Shown one piece after another: positions 8,087 through 16,821 of a DNA stretch of 64,000 nucleotides (positions are counted from its first letter, which is position 1; every line of letters begins with the position of its first letter). The notes beneath the pieces are model-generated. The model saw nothing but the letters and a program-made list of their open reading frames with translations, made no database searches and had not been told where the DNA came from. The DNA comes from Fretibacter rubidus (GTDB taxonomy: Bacteria; Pseudomonadota; Alphaproteobacteria; Caulobacterales; Maricaulaceae): contig NZ_CP163423.1 in NCBI RefSeq assembly GCF_041429785.1, forward strand, positions 2,852,001-2,916,000, in the 5' to 3' direction. Position numbers and translations under genes: made by a program.

Positions 8087-8994
8087 GTACTTAACGCAAC
8101 ACGTTGCAGCATAGCGCGCAAGGCATCTGTGGCCAGCATTGGATTATGCAGCGGGAAAAGATGATCAAGACTGTCATCGCTGTGTATGTTTTGCGCCCCC
8201 ACAATCCGCCTGACTTTCGCTTGGACTGACTCTGTGGATGGGCTGTTTTTTCCTGCAAAAATAATCTGGCGCTTTTCTGGCAGGGATTTAATGGCGCGAA
8301 AGGTATCATGGCCTTGGGCGCAAAAAATGGCTTGTTCCCATAACGGTGCGCACGCCAATTGCACGCCGCCTTCATGGGGCAATAATCCGCCTGTCAAATA
8401 ATCGCGCAGAACATCATCCGTCATATGTTTAAACACACCGCGCCCATGGTAATTATCAAAGGCGGCCTCGGCGCTGTCAAAGACATCCCGTCGTCGTCCC
8501 GCCCGTGCGGCAATGGGCAAATTTTTGCGCATGAAATTGCGTGTGGGTTTTAGCCGTGACAAACGCCCCAAAAGCGGCGGCATAATCACCGGGTCAAATC
8601 CAACGTAACCTGCGCATTTCGGGCCCAAATCTTTAGCCGCCAAAATGAGGGATACTGCGCCAAAGCTATGTCCCGCCATCACGACAGGGGCTTTGACATA
8701 ATGGTCGCAAAAATAAAGCAGGTCATCGCGAAACACATGCCAATTGGGCAAATTATCAGGCGTCGTCGGCAAGGTCGAAAAACCGTGACCCCGCATATCC
8801 AGCGCGACGGCATGCACCCCCAGCGGCTCTAATATTGTCGCATAGCTCTGCGCGTTAAAGCCATTGGCATGAATAAAGACCAGCTTTAGCGGATTGCTCA
8901 CCCGACCAAAATGCAAAGCCGACAGCGTGCCGCCGCCGCCCACGCTTGGCGGCAAGGCGTATTCGCGGCGCGTGGATGGGATGGCCTTTATCAT
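8083..8994 (-). CDS. Alpha/beta-fold hydrolase
   Basis: 303 residues. The oxyanion region is FIHANGFNAQSY (about 39-50), followed by LDMRGHGFS and the nucleophile elbow GHSFGAVS (Ser about 109). The C-terminal catalytic His is probably in SLDHLFPLHNP near 277-285. The HANGF opening is characteristic of a branch of esterases/epoxide hydrolase-like proteins of alphaproteobacteria; the substrate is unknown. No signal peptide is seen, so it is probably cytoplasmic. It lies downstream of pheT on the same strand, separated by a hairpin, and converges with the thioesterase gene with a four-base overlap. Confidence 0.82.
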   Translation of the reverse strand: MIKAIPSTRREYALPPSVGGGGTLSALHFGRVSNPLKLVFIHANGFNAQSYATILEPLGVHAVALDMRGHGFSTLPTTPDNLPNWHVFRDDLLYFCDHYVKAPVVMAGHSFGAVSLILAAKDLGPKCAGYVGFDPVIMPPLLGRLSRLKPTRNFMRKNLPIAARAGRRRDVFDSAEAAFDNYHGRGVFKHMTDDVLRDYLTGGLLPHEGGVQLACAPLWEQAIFCAQGHDTFRAIKSLPEKRQIIFAGKNSPSTESVQAKVRRIVGAQNIHSDDSLDHLFPLHNPMLATDALRAMLQRVALST

Positions 8995-9020
8995 AGGCTT
9001 TATACGGGCGGTCCTGGCGA

Positions 9021-9038
9021 AGGGGTTTAAAAACCCCT
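9021..9038 (-). terminator. Hairpin at the end of pheT
   Basis: AGGGGTTT pairs perfectly with AAACCCCT across a two-base gap; the pheT stop codon lies in the stem. There is no clear T-run after it on the minus strand, so it may be a weak terminator or a processing hairpin before the hydrolase gene. Confidence 0.5.
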
Positions 9039-11427
9039 ATCCGCGCAACACGCCGCCCGCTTTACCAACTTGCGCGATGATCTTGGCGCTGACGACTTCG
9101 ATATCTTTATCGGTCAAAGTCGCGTCTTTTGGTGTGAGCGTCACATCAATCGCAAGCGACTTATGACCATCATCCACGCCTTGCCCTTGGTAGATATCAA
9201 ATAGCGACACATCGGTAATCAACGCTTTGTCTGCGCCTTTGGCTGCTTTCAAAATATCGCCCGCTGCGACCTCGTCTTTGACAATAAAGGCAAAATCGCG
9301 GTGCACAGGCATTAAGTCTGACAACGCCAAAGCCGCTTTGGATTTGGACGCGGATTTCTTGCGCGGCGCAGGTAGGTTTTCAGGCCAGACCTCAAAGGCG
9401 ACAACACGGCCATCAATGCCCAGCGCCTTGAGCGCGCGCGGGTGAAGTTCACCAAAATCAGCGAGGATATTTTTCGGCCCCATTTGAAGGCGCCCAGACC
9501 GCCCCGGATGCCAATAGGGGCCTAACGGCTTAGAGAGCTGTAGATTATCAACGGACGCGCCCATCGCCGATAGCGCCGCCGTGGCGTCGCCTTTCACCGT
9601 TAGCGCGTCAACGATGCGCATGCCCCGCCAATGACGCTCATCATCGACACGCCGCAAACCCGCCAAGGCGAGCGCTTGATCATCAGGGTTTAGACCACGG
9701 TAAACAGGGCCAAGCTCAAACAGGCTTGCGCCTGGATAGCCTTTGTCCGCGTTGCGCTGCGCAGCCAGCAGTAAATGAATAAGCGCAGAGGGCCGCATGC
9801 AATCCAAATCAGATGAAATGGGATTATCAAGCAGCAATGCCTCATCACCGCCGCCAAAGACCTTGGCATGGTCCTGCAAAACGAAAGACCACGTAATCGC
9901 CTCTGACAGGCCGCGTCCTGCGAGGGCGCGGCGGGCCAGCCGTGTGCGGTTTTGCAAGAGTGTCGCTGTCGGTTCGCGCCGTCCGGGCAGTGGCGGCAGG
10001 GACAGCGCCTCCAAATTATGAAAGCCGTGAATGCGCGCAATATCCTCGACCAGATCTGCGCCTTCGACCGCGTCACGCCGCCATGTCGGCACAGACACGC
10101 TCCACACATCACCTTGGCGTTTTACGCCAAAACCTAGCTGCGTTAAAATGGCGTCCATACGGTCATCAGATAGCTCCAACCCCGTTAGGCGCGTGACCAA
10201 TTCAGGTTCAAACATTATGGGCTCTGGCGCAGCTGGCACATCGCCCGCGACAGTTATGTCGCTAGCCTCGCCGCCGCATAAATCCAGAATTAATTGCGTC
10301 GCCATTTCCATACCGTCGATCAAGAAGCCTGTATCAACGCCGCGCTCAAAACGGTATTTCGCGTCAGAATTAATCCCCAGACGTTTCGCCGTTTTACGAA
10401 TAGTCAGCGGATCAAAATAGGCGCATTCAATAAAGACGTCCGTTGTGCAGTCGTCACAGCCTGTGGAGACACCGCCCATAATCCCGCCAAGGCCCAGCAC
10501 GCCGCTATCATCGGCAATGGCGCAATCCTCAGTACCAATGATATAGTCTTTATCATCAAGCGCGGTGAAGCTCTCATTACCTCCCATCCGCGCGCGAATG
10601 GTGCCTGACAGCTTGGCGACATCATAGACATGCAACGGACGGTCACGGTCATAGGACATATAATTGGTAATATCGACCAGCGTCGAGATAGGCCGTAGGC
10701 CAATCGCTTTTAGCTTATCTTGCAGCCATTTCGGAGACGGGCCGTTTTTAACGCCGCGCACAACACGGCCCACAAATGTGGGGCAGGCCTGCGGCGCATC
10801 AATCTCGACACTCACGGGGCAAGGAAACGCCCCTGTCACGGGCTTAATCGCGGGCGTAATTAATTGCCCCAAACCCACAGCCGCAAGGTCGCGCGCAATG
10901 CCGTGCACACCCAGCCAGTCGGGGCGGTTCGGCGTGACTTCAAAATCAATTACGGGATCATTCACCCCCAGCGCTTCAGCCAAGGGTGTGCCCATCGCAA
11001 AGCTGTCATCGAGATCCATAATACCGTCATGATCATCGCCAAGGTTAAGCTCTCGCGAGGAGCACATCATACCAGAGCTCTCAACACCGCGAATTTTGCG
11101 CGGCTTTTTATCCAGAGAAAAATCAGCGCCCGGAATATAAGCGCCCATTGGGGCATAGGCCACCGTCATACCGGCCCGCGCATTGGGGGCACCGCAGACA
11201 ATTTGCATCTCGCCGTCAACGGTATCAACTGTGCAAACCTTTAGCTTATCCGCGTCGGGGTGCTTTACGGCTGTTTTCACCTTGGCAATGGTAAACGCCG
11301 CCAGCTCTTCGGCAGGGTTATGCACGCCTTCGACTTCCAGCCCCGCAAGGGTCATCGCCACAACAACCGCGTCGATTGTGGCGTCAGTTTTTAAATGCTC
11401 TTTGAGCCAAGACAGTGTGAATTTCAT
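9037..11427 (-). CDS. pheT: Phenylalanine-tRNA ligase beta subunit
   Basis: 796 residues, normal length. It forms the alpha2-beta2 synthetase with PheS and charges tRNA-Phe in the cytoplasm. The N-terminal tRNA-binding EMAP-like domain (about 40-150) contains DADKLKVCTVD and CGAPNARAGM; the B3/B4 editing region follows with FEVTPNRPDWLGVHGIARDLAA. B5 and the inactive synthetase core come next (RRDAVEGADLVEDIARIHGF), and the C-terminal anticodon-binding FDX-ACB domain has VHRDFAFIVKDEV and ends at GKAGGVLRG. The start ATG has AAGAGA upstream. Unusually, pheS is not directly upstream: two other genes (11437-12482) and a palindromic block separate them. Confidence 0.97.
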   Translation of the reverse strand: MKFTLSWLKEHLKTDATIDAVVVAMTLAGLEVEGVHNPAEELAAFTIAKVKTAVKHPDADKLKVCTVDTVDGEMQIVCGAPNARAGMTVAYAPMGAYIPGADFSLDKKPRKIRGVESSGMMCSSRELNLGDDHDGIMDLDDSFAMGTPLAEALGVNDPVIDFEVTPNRPDWLGVHGIARDLAAVGLGQLITPAIKPVTGAFPCPVSVEIDAPQACPTFVGRVVRGVKNGPSPKWLQDKLKAIGLRPISTLVDITNYMSYDRDRPLHVYDVAKLSGTIRARMGGNESFTALDDKDYIIGTEDCAIADDSGVLGLGGIMGGVSTGCDDCTTDVFIECAYFDPLTIRKTAKRLGINSDAKYRFERGVDTGFLIDGMEMATQLILDLCGGEASDITVAGDVPAAPEPIMFEPELVTRLTGLELSDDRMDAILTQLGFGVKRQGDVWSVSVPTWRRDAVEGADLVEDIARIHGFHNLEALSLPPLPGRREPTATLLQNRTRLARRALAGRGLSEAITWSFVLQDHAKVFGGGDEALLLDNPISSDLDCMRPSALIHLLLAAQRNADKGYPGASLFELGPVYRGLNPDDQALALAGLRRVDDERHWRGMRIVDALTVKGDATAALSAMGASVDNLQLSKPLGPYWHPGRSGRLQMGPKNILADFGELHPRALKALGIDGRVVAFEVWPENLPAPRKKSASKSKAALALSDLMPVHRDFAFIVKDEVAAGDILKAAKGADKALITDVSLFDIYQGQGVDDGHKSLAIDVTLTPKDATLTDKDIEVVSAKIIAQVGKAGGVLRG

Positions 11428-11436
11428 GAGGGTCTC

Positions 11437-12126
11437 TTAATTATTGGTCTTAAGGCGCGCGGCGGCGGTTTGGTCAATATAATTTTGGAAATAATCAACG
11501 GTCGTATCTTTGATTTCGCAGCTGTTCACTGGCTTGGGCTGCTTGCGGTCAAGGAAACTGACCGTCCAGCAATCCTCAAAAACAGAACAGTAACACACAT
11601 TAAGATCAAGGCCGTCCATGGGCGTTCCGTATTCTCCGCGTAAGTACGCGCCAAGCTCTGAACCCGCCGCCCCCATACGGTAACGGCGCGGCTCTATGCT
11701 ATCACCAGCGCGCAAATATCCAGCGGCAGAGGCTGTCACAGGAAAGCCGACATTGGACCGCATACGGCCGTTCATAATAACGCCGTCAAAATCCGCTATA
11801 GTCTCGATTGGTTCGCCGTTTTGTGTTGGGATAACCCGCTGAATATGGGCCAGCCCCGCCCCGACATTATTAAGGCGCACAACAAAGACCGCATTGCTAC
11901 GGTCACCAATATTTTCATAACCCATATCAATATCAATAATCGGCAGCACCCGCGCCTTTTGTGTTTCCTGCGCCATGTTTAAATTGGCGCGCGAAGTCAC
12001 AACACCGATCAGTGACAAAAGCAGCGCACAAAGACCCGTCGTCAGTCCAATATCAATCCGCTTTAGCAGAGACTTGGAAGGGTTGTTAAGTTGGCTCTGA
12101 TCGGTGCTACCATCTGGAATTGTCAT
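11437..12126 (-). CDS. Membrane-anchored protein of unknown function inside the phe operon
   Basis: 229 residues. A hydrophilic start of about 24 residues is followed by one transmembrane helix (GLTTGLCALLLSLIGVVTS, about 27-45) and then an extracytoplasmic domain of about 180 residues beginning with a conserved-looking 'ARVLPIIDI' strand. Four cysteines lie near residues 175-205 (VCYCSVFEDCW and NSCEI). I do not recognise a named family; the arrangement resembles small anchored proteins with a predicted beta-rich domain. It overlaps the DUF559 gene by four bases (ATGA) and ends ten bases before pheT, so it is embedded in the pheS-pheT transcription unit. Confidence 0.7.
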   Translation of the reverse strand: MTIPDGSTDQSQLNNPSKSLLKRIDIGLTTGLCALLLSLIGVVTSRANLNMAQETQKARVLPIIDIDMGYENIGDRSNAVFVVRLNNVGAGLAHIQRVIPTQNGEPIETIADFDGVIMNGRMRSNVGFPVTASAAGYLRAGDSIEPRRYRMGAAGSELGAYLRGEYGTPMDGLDLNVCYCSVFEDCWTVSFLDRKQPKPVNSCEIKDTTVDYFQNYIDQTAAARLKTNN

Positions 12127-12482
12127 GATGTGTGTCCTGTGTCTAATGTGTGCAATAATGCATCCATAAGATTATCAAGATTTGTCATAATATCATCATT
12201 CCAATATCGAACAACACGATAACCTTGCTCCGTTAACCAGTGGTCACGCTGAACATCTTTAGACTTTTGCGGCTCAAGCGCGTGATGCTCTCCGTCAACT
12301 TCAATTACAACTTTTGCGCTATGGCAGGCAAAATCAACAATATAATCCCCCATGGGAACTTGACGTCGGAAATGAAATCCGACTGGTTTGAAATCTCGCA
12401 ACGCCGCCCACAACTTTACTTCGGCTGGAGTCGCGTCACGACGCAGTCTGCGAGCAGTTGATATAAGTTGAGTGCGCAGCAT
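12123..12482 (-). CDS. DUF559 (Vsr-like endonuclease fold) protein
   Basis: 119 residues. The sequence follows the DUF559 pattern: LRRDATPAEVKLWAALRDF at the start, then FHFRRQVPMGDYIVDFAC with the catalytic-type Asp, VVIEVDGEHH with a second acidic residue, and RVVRYWNDDIMTNLDNLMDAL at the end. The fold is related to Vsr and restriction nucleases; activity and target are not established. The ATG lies next to an 18-base perfect palindrome and has no clear ribosome-binding site, so the transcript may be nearly leaderless or read through from pheS. It is translationally coupled to the next gene by a four-base overlap. Confidence 0.85.
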   Translation of the reverse strand: MLRTQLISTARRLRRDATPAEVKLWAALRDFKPVGFHFRRQVPMGDYIVDFACHSAKVVIEVDGEHHALEPQKSKDVQRDHWLTEQGYRVVRYWNDDIMTNLDNLMDALLHTLDTGHTS

Positions 12483-12490
12483 AATTTATA

Positions 12491-12600
12491 TGTCCGCAAT
12501 TGCGGACACCCCCCACCCTAACCCTCCCCACAGGGGGGAGGGAATATTTTGGCTTGAAACCTTTAAAGCCCTCCCCTTGACGGGGAGGGTTGGGTGGGAT
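12491..12600. repeat. Cluster of palindromes (REP-like) between pheS and the DUF559 gene
   Basis: 12491-12508 is a perfect 18-base palindrome (TGTCCGCAA/TTGCGGACA). It is followed by two GC-rich hairpins, CCCTCCCC-acag-GGGGGAGGG near 12522-12542 and CCCTCCCC-ttga-CGGGGAGGG near 12570-12589. The outer arms (CCACCCTAACCC and GGGTTGGGTGG) are also near complements, so the whole block can fold on itself. It resembles the palindromic elements often seen as multicopy sequences in alphaproteobacterial genomes. Confidence 0.75.
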
Positions 12601-12616
12601 GACGTCCAAAATGACA

Positions 12617-13684
12617 TTAACTCAATCCCGTTGCCATATTGGCCTGCAACAACGGATCGAAACCGTAATGGCTGAGCCAGCGCGTGTCGCCCGCGAACAT
12701 ATCGCGCAAATCTGGCATGCCGTATTTCAGCATAGCGAGGCGGTCGACGCCCATGCCAAAAGCAAAGCCTTGGTATTCATCAGGGTCGAGGTTGCACGCA
12801 CGCAGCACATTGGGATGCACCATGCCGCAGCCGAGGATTTCCATCCAGCTTTCGCCCGTGCCGATTTTAATCGCCGCACCGTCACGTTCATAACGCACAT
12901 CCATTTCGGCGGAGGGTTCAGTAAAGGGGAAGTGATGCGGGCGAAACTGCACATCCACATCGGTTTCAAAAAATGCACTGACAAAATCCATCAACACACC
13001 CTTGAGGTGGCCCATGTGAATGCCTTTGTCGATGACAAGACCTTCGACTTGGTGGAACATCGGCGTGTGCGTCTGGTCACTATCACAGCGGTAAGTGCGG
13101 CCCGGCGCAATGATGCGGATTGGCGGTTTTTCAGATAGCATTGTGCGAATTTGCACAGGCGACGTGTGTGTACGCAGAACCTTCTGCTCTCCATCCGCAT
13201 CGGGCTTCATAAAAAATGTGTCATGCATATCGCGCGCAGGGTGGCCGGGCGGAAAGTTTAGCGCGGTGAAATTATGAAAGTCATCTTCAATGTCTGGCCC
13301 TTCGGCCACAGAAAATCCCATATCAGAAAAGATAACGGCCATTTCTTCCATGACTTGCTGCACAGGATGGAGCGTACCCGCCGCGCGCCCGACAGGCAGG
13401 GACATATCCATCGTCTCGCTCGCCAATGCCGCATCAAGGGCTGCGTCTTCCAGCACGGTTTTGCGCGCTTCAATCAGCGCTGCAATATCGCGCTTTAGCC
13501 CGTTGAGCGCGGGACCCATGACCTTTTTTTCCTCAATCGACATTTTGCCGAGGCCAGCCATCATGGCGCTAATTTCGCCTTTTTTGCCCAAGGCCGACAC
13601 GCGAATATCATCCAGCGCACGAAGCTCAGACGCGGCCTCTATTTGGGCGGCAAATTTATCTTTCACAGTGTCTAACTCTGACAT
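12617..13684 (-). CDS. pheS: Phenylalanine-tRNA ligase alpha subunit
   Basis: 355 residues. The N-terminal coiled-coil arm (about 1-100) binds tRNA; the catalytic domain follows, with motif 2 seen as [13 protein letters not shown] and the [21 protein letters not shown] region (about 195-225), and motif 3 in [17 protein letters not shown] near 315-331. It pairs with PheT to form the class II synthetase. The start ATG at 13684 follows AAGGAA, and a terminator-like hairpin lies just upstream in the leader. It is divergent from the lipoprotein gene at 13811. Confidence 0.97.
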   Translation of the reverse strand: MSELDTVKDKFAAQIEAASELRALDDIRVSALGKKGEISAMMAGLGKMSIEEKKVMGPALNGLKRDIAALIEARKTVLEDAALDAALASETMDMSLPVGRAAGTLHPVQQVMEEMAVIFSDMGFSVAEGPDIEDDFHNFTALNFPPGHPARDMHDTFFMKPDADGEQKVLRTHTSPVQIRTMLSEKPPIRIIAPGRTYRCDSDQTHTPMFHQVEGLVIDKGIHMGHLKGVLMDFVSAFFETDVDVQFRPHHFPFTEPSAEMDVRYERDGAAIKIGTGESWMEILGCGMVHPNVLRACNLDPDEYQGFAFGMGVDRLAMLKYGMPDLRDMFAGDTRWLSHYGFDPLLQANMATGLS

Positions 13685-13698
13685 GGTATTTCCTTGCT

Positions 13699-13725
13699 AA
13701 AATCCGCCGTCTTTTGGCGGGTTTT
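13699..13725 (-). promoter_or_regulatory. Hairpin in the pheS leader, possible attenuator
   Basis: Read on the minus strand, AAAACCCGCC pairs with GGCGGATTTT around a seven-base loop and the 3' arm ends in TTTT. It sits 15 bases before the pheS ATG, between two divergent genes, so it terminates no upstream gene. That position suggests control of pheS transcription or translation. I saw no phenylalanine-rich leader peptide. Confidence 0.5.
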
Positions 13726-13810
13726 GAGGGGCGGGTCAACAGGCGCAATATATCCAACGATCATAGCGACGCTAACCCCATCTTAGGATATTTGCGTTAT
13801 CCCTACAGCC

Positions 13811-14440
13811 ATGAAACGGCTGGGATATATATTGGGATTAGGGTTTGTTTTAGGCGGCTGTGGGACATCGCCGGATATGGCCCCTGCCCCTGTGACGGAG
13901 CGCAGCACTAACGCGCGACTTTATACCCCTGCGCCAGCGGGCACATTGGCCTTGCCCGACCGCGTCGCGTTTTTACAAAAAGACAAGCGCTGGGGCGGTG
14001 ACCGTCTAGGCGGCACCAAACATGAGACCATCGCCACAGATGGATGCGTGGTCACGGCGACGGCGATGGCGCTGACCAACCTCGGCTTTGAAACCAACCC
14101 TGGGGATTTAAACGCGCGGTTGATTGCAGAGGATAGCTTTACCTCACGCGGCTGGCTGATTTGGGACGGTATTCGCAAGGTCACGGACGGCGGGGCCTAT
14201 GCCAAATTTTATAACACCGTTAGCGCCGATATTATCGACGGTTGTCTGGCGGACGGCTATTATCCGCTGACACGGTTCGTGCTGCCGAATGGCCGCACAC
14301 ATTGGGCCATGGTCGTCGCGCGCGACGGGCGCGGCTATCACATGCGCGATCCCTTGCGACAATCAAACAGTCCGCTAATTTTTCCGCGCGGCGCAGACGC
14401 CTTTAAATCTGTGCGCTGTATTGGCGTGAAACGAACATAG
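13811..14440 (+). CDS. Lipoprotein with C39-like (papain-fold) domain
   Basis: 209 residues. The start MKRLGYILGLGFVLGGCG is a lipoprotein signal with the acceptor Cys at about 17. The mature part has FLQKDKRWGGDRLGG followed by DGCVVTATAMALTNLG (candidate catalytic Cys), then NGRTHWAMVVARDG with the candidate His and YHMRDPL with the Asp. This Cys-His-Asp order is that of peptidase C39-like domains (C39_2), which are peptidases or substrate-binding modules. It would be anchored to a membrane and act in the periplasm. It is divergent from pheS and is followed 45 bases later by yccF. Confidence 0.75.
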   Translation: MKRLGYILGLGFVLGGCGTSPDMAPAPVTERSTNARLYTPAPAGTLALPDRVAFLQKDKRWGGDRLGGTKHETIATDGCVVTATAMALTNLGFETNPGDLNARLIAEDSFTSRGWLIWDGIRKVTDGGAYAKFYNTVSADIIDGCLADGYYPLTRFVLPNGRTHWAMVVARDGRGYHMRDPLRQSNSPLIFPRGADAFKSVRCIGVKRT

Positions 14441-14485
14441 ATTTCGTACATAGCCACCGCACGCTATATTTGCTAAACTCATTTC

Positions 14486-14899
14486 ATGCGGACAATTGCA
14501 AACATATTTTGGGTTATTTTGGGCGGCTGGTTATCGGCCCTGCTATGGATATTGGCGGCCATATTAATGGCGATTAGCATTATCGGTATTCCGTGGGCGC
14601 GGGCCTGTGTTGATATTGCCAAATTTTCCTTCTGGCCCTTTGGTTCCCGCCTTGTCCCGCGCGCGCAAGTAACAGATCGGAATGATATGGGCACAGGCGG
14701 CTTGGGCCTTATTGGCAATATTATCTGGTTTATTTTGGGCGGATGGTATCTTGCGCTGTCACATTTGGTCATGGGGCTTGCGTGGTGCATCACTATTATC
14801 GGCATCCCGTTTGGTGTGGCGCATTTTCGTCTGTCCCGTCAGGCGCTTGCCCCCATCGGCATGATGGTTGTCCCGCGCGAGGTCGCCGCGCGGCATTGA
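14486..14899 (+). CDS. yccF: YccF-family inner membrane protein
   Basis: 137 residues, with two copies of the YccF repeat. Each copy starts with an aromatic-rich helix ending in GGW (FWVILGGWLSALLW and IWFILGGWYLALSH) and continues into IIGIPWARACVDIAKF or IIGIPFGVAHFRLSRQ. About four hydrophobic helices are seen. The function of YccF is unknown. No close downstream partner: the next gene, comM, has its own promoter region with a LexA-like box 14 bases after this stop codon. Confidence 0.88.
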   Translation: MRTIANIFWVILGGWLSALLWILAAILMAISIIGIPWARACVDIAKFSFWPFGSRLVPRAQVTDRNDMGTGGLGLIGNIIWFILGGWYLALSHLVMGLAWCITIIGIPFGVAHFRLSRQALAPIGMMVVPREVAARH

Positions 14900-14912
14900 T
14901 ATAATTTAATTT

Positions 14913-14927
14913 GTTCTTGCAATGTTC
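14913..14927 (+). promoter_or_regulatory. LexA (SOS) box upstream of comM
   Basis: The sequence is a perfect GTTC-N7-GTTC direct repeat, the known LexA operator of alphaproteobacteria. It lies about 40 bases before the comM start codon, a position suited to repression. comM is, as far as I recall, a reported SOS gene in several alphaproteobacteria. Confidence 0.7.
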
Positions 14928-14965
14928 TACACCTTGTGCTTTGAGAGAGTACAAGGAGAACGCGC

Positions 14966-16525
14966 ATGGTTGCCCGTATCACAACAGTCGCCTTTGAAGG
15001 GGCCGAAGCGCGCAAGGTTGATGTGCAGGTGCAAATTCTGCCCGGAAAATCTAATTTCGCCATTGTGGGTCTCGCTGACAAAGCGGTGTCAGAGGCGCGC
15101 GAGCGGGTGCGCTCTGCTTTTGCCGCAGTTGGACTGCAACTCCCGTTTAAGCGGCTCGTGATTAATCTGGCCCCCGCAGACCTTCCCAAAGAGGGCGCGC
15201 ATTATGACTTGCCCATTGCGCTGGGCGTTATGGCAGCGATTGGCGCTGTGCCAGCGGACGCGATTGCTGATTTTGTCGCCATTGGAGAGCTGGCGCTGGA
15301 CGGGACAATTTCGCCTGTGCCGGGGGCGTTACCCGCCGCAGTCTGCGCGAGCGCGTCTAACCTTGGACTAATTTGCCCTGAGCCCAATGGGGCAGAGGCG
15401 GCGTGGGCGGGGGATCTTCCTTTGCTCGCGCCGCATAATCTTATTCAACTGATTAATCATTTTAAGGGCACGCAAGTGCTGTCGCGGCCCAAACCCGGTG
15501 AAATGCTGGAAGACGCGAGCCTGCTGGATATGCGCGATGTGCGCGGTCAAGAAACGGCTAAACGCGCGCTAGAAGTCACAGCGGCAGGTGGCCATAATAT
15601 GTTGATGGTCGGACCGCCGGGGTCTGGTAAATCTATGTTGGCAGCACGGTTGCCGGGGCTACTGCCCCCGCTAGAGGCGCGCGAACTGCTTGATGTATCC
15701 ATGGTGCATTCCGTGGCGGGACTGCTCGATAAAGGGGCCTTGTCGCGCGCACGGCCATACCGCACACCGCACCATAGCGCGTCTATGGCGGCCATGGTCG
15801 GCGGCGGGAATAAAGCCAAGCCGGGCGAGGCGTCATTGGCCCATTGCGGGGTGTTATTCCTTGATGAGTTGCCTGAATTTACAGCCCAAGTCTTGGATAG
15901 TTTGCGTCAACCGCTAGAGACGGGCGAAATATCCGTGGCGCGGGTCAATGCCCATGTGCGTTATCCAGCACGGTTTCAACTGATTGCCGCCATGAACCCG
16001 TGCCGTTGCGGCACGGCCGGCGCGGACGGTGTGGCGTGTCGCCGTGGTGAACGGTGTGCCGTGGATTATCAAGCGCGTATATCTGGCCCCTTTATGGACC
16101 GAATTGATATTCAAATTGATGTGCCCGCTGTCACACCCGCTGATTTGGCTTTGCCGCCGTCCACCGAAGGCACAGCAGACATTGCCGCCCGTGTCGCGCG
16201 CGCCCGCAGCGCTCAATTAGCCCGAAACGGCGGTGTAACCAATGCTTCCCTGCGCACAGACCAGCTTGACCATGTCGCCGAGCCAGACCGCGAAGGACGC
16301 GCCCTTTTGACCCAAGCGGCAGAAACCTTAGGCCTGACCGCGCGCGGTTATCACCGCGTCTTGCGCGTGGCGCGCACTTTGGCTGATTTATCAGGATCAG
16401 AACATATTCACCGCTTACACATTGCCGAAAGCTTGTCTTTGCGGCGTGCGCGACGAGGACTAAACTCTGGGACCTCATCGCGTATGGGGTCAAAAACTTC
16501 AAATCGCAGTCCTTATTCCCGGTAG
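14966..16525 (+). CDS. comM: ComM/YifB-type Mg-chelatase-like AAA+ ATPase
   Basis: 519 residues. The N-terminal Lon-protease-like domain (about 1-170) opens with ARITTVAFEGAEARKVDVQV; Walker A is GPPGSGKSMLA at about 216-226, Walker B LFLDELPEF near 300, and the zinc-binding-like insertion NPCRCGTAG with nearby cysteines follows. The C-terminal helical region ends HIAESLSLRRARRG. ComM is a helicase that promotes branch migration during uptake of DNA by natural transformation. AAGGAG precedes the ATG. The last 20 or so residues (after RRARRG) are unlike the usual ending and are encoded partly by a 19-base tandem repeat that creates the stop codon. Confidence 0.9.
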   Translation: MVARITTVAFEGAEARKVDVQVQILPGKSNFAIVGLADKAVSEARERVRSAFAAVGLQLPFKRLVINLAPADLPKEGAHYDLPIALGVMAAIGAVPADAIADFVAIGELALDGTISPVPGALPAAVCASASNLGLICPEPNGAEAAWAGDLPLLAPHNLIQLINHFKGTQVLSRPKPGEMLEDASLLDMRDVRGQETAKRALEVTAAGGHNMLMVGPPGSGKSMLAARLPGLLPPLEARELLDVSMVHSVAGLLDKGALSRARPYRTPHHSASMAAMVGGGNKAKPGEASLAHCGVLFLDELPEFTAQVLDSLRQPLETGEISVARVNAHVRYPARFQLIAAMNPCRCGTAGADGVACRRGERCAVDYQARISGPFMDRIDIQIDVPAVTPADLALPPSTEGTADIAARVARARSAQLARNGGVTNASLRTDQLDHVAEPDREGRALLTQAAETLGLTARGYHRVLRVARTLADLSGSEHIHRLHIAESLSLRRARRGLNSGTSSRMGSKTSNRSPYSR

Positions 16526-16543
16526 CAGTCCTTATTCCCGGTA
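16506..16543 (+). repeat. Perfect tandem 19-bp duplication at the comM stop
   Basis: GCAGTCCTTATTCCCGGTA occurs twice without interruption (16506-16524 and 16525-16543). The TAG stop of comM spans the junction. Confidence 0.95.
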
Positions 16544-16821
16544 AAAGAACTGTCACCACGACCTGATTGACCGTGAAACAGCCAATTTATATCAAATCTG
16601 GGCGTCATGCCCCTTAACGACACGCCAAAAGTGTTAAATGCTGTCGCAAAACCTTAGTAAATTACGAGGCAGTCCCAAAAAACCGCATTATAGTGAGTTT
16701 TGGTAAGACAATTTTTATAATCATTTACCATGTTGGTCGTAATTATGATGGGATTACGCGAATCAGTGTTGCCTATTGACAGGGTTGGCATCACGCAAGC
16801 CCTCTCACATTGGGGATAAGA

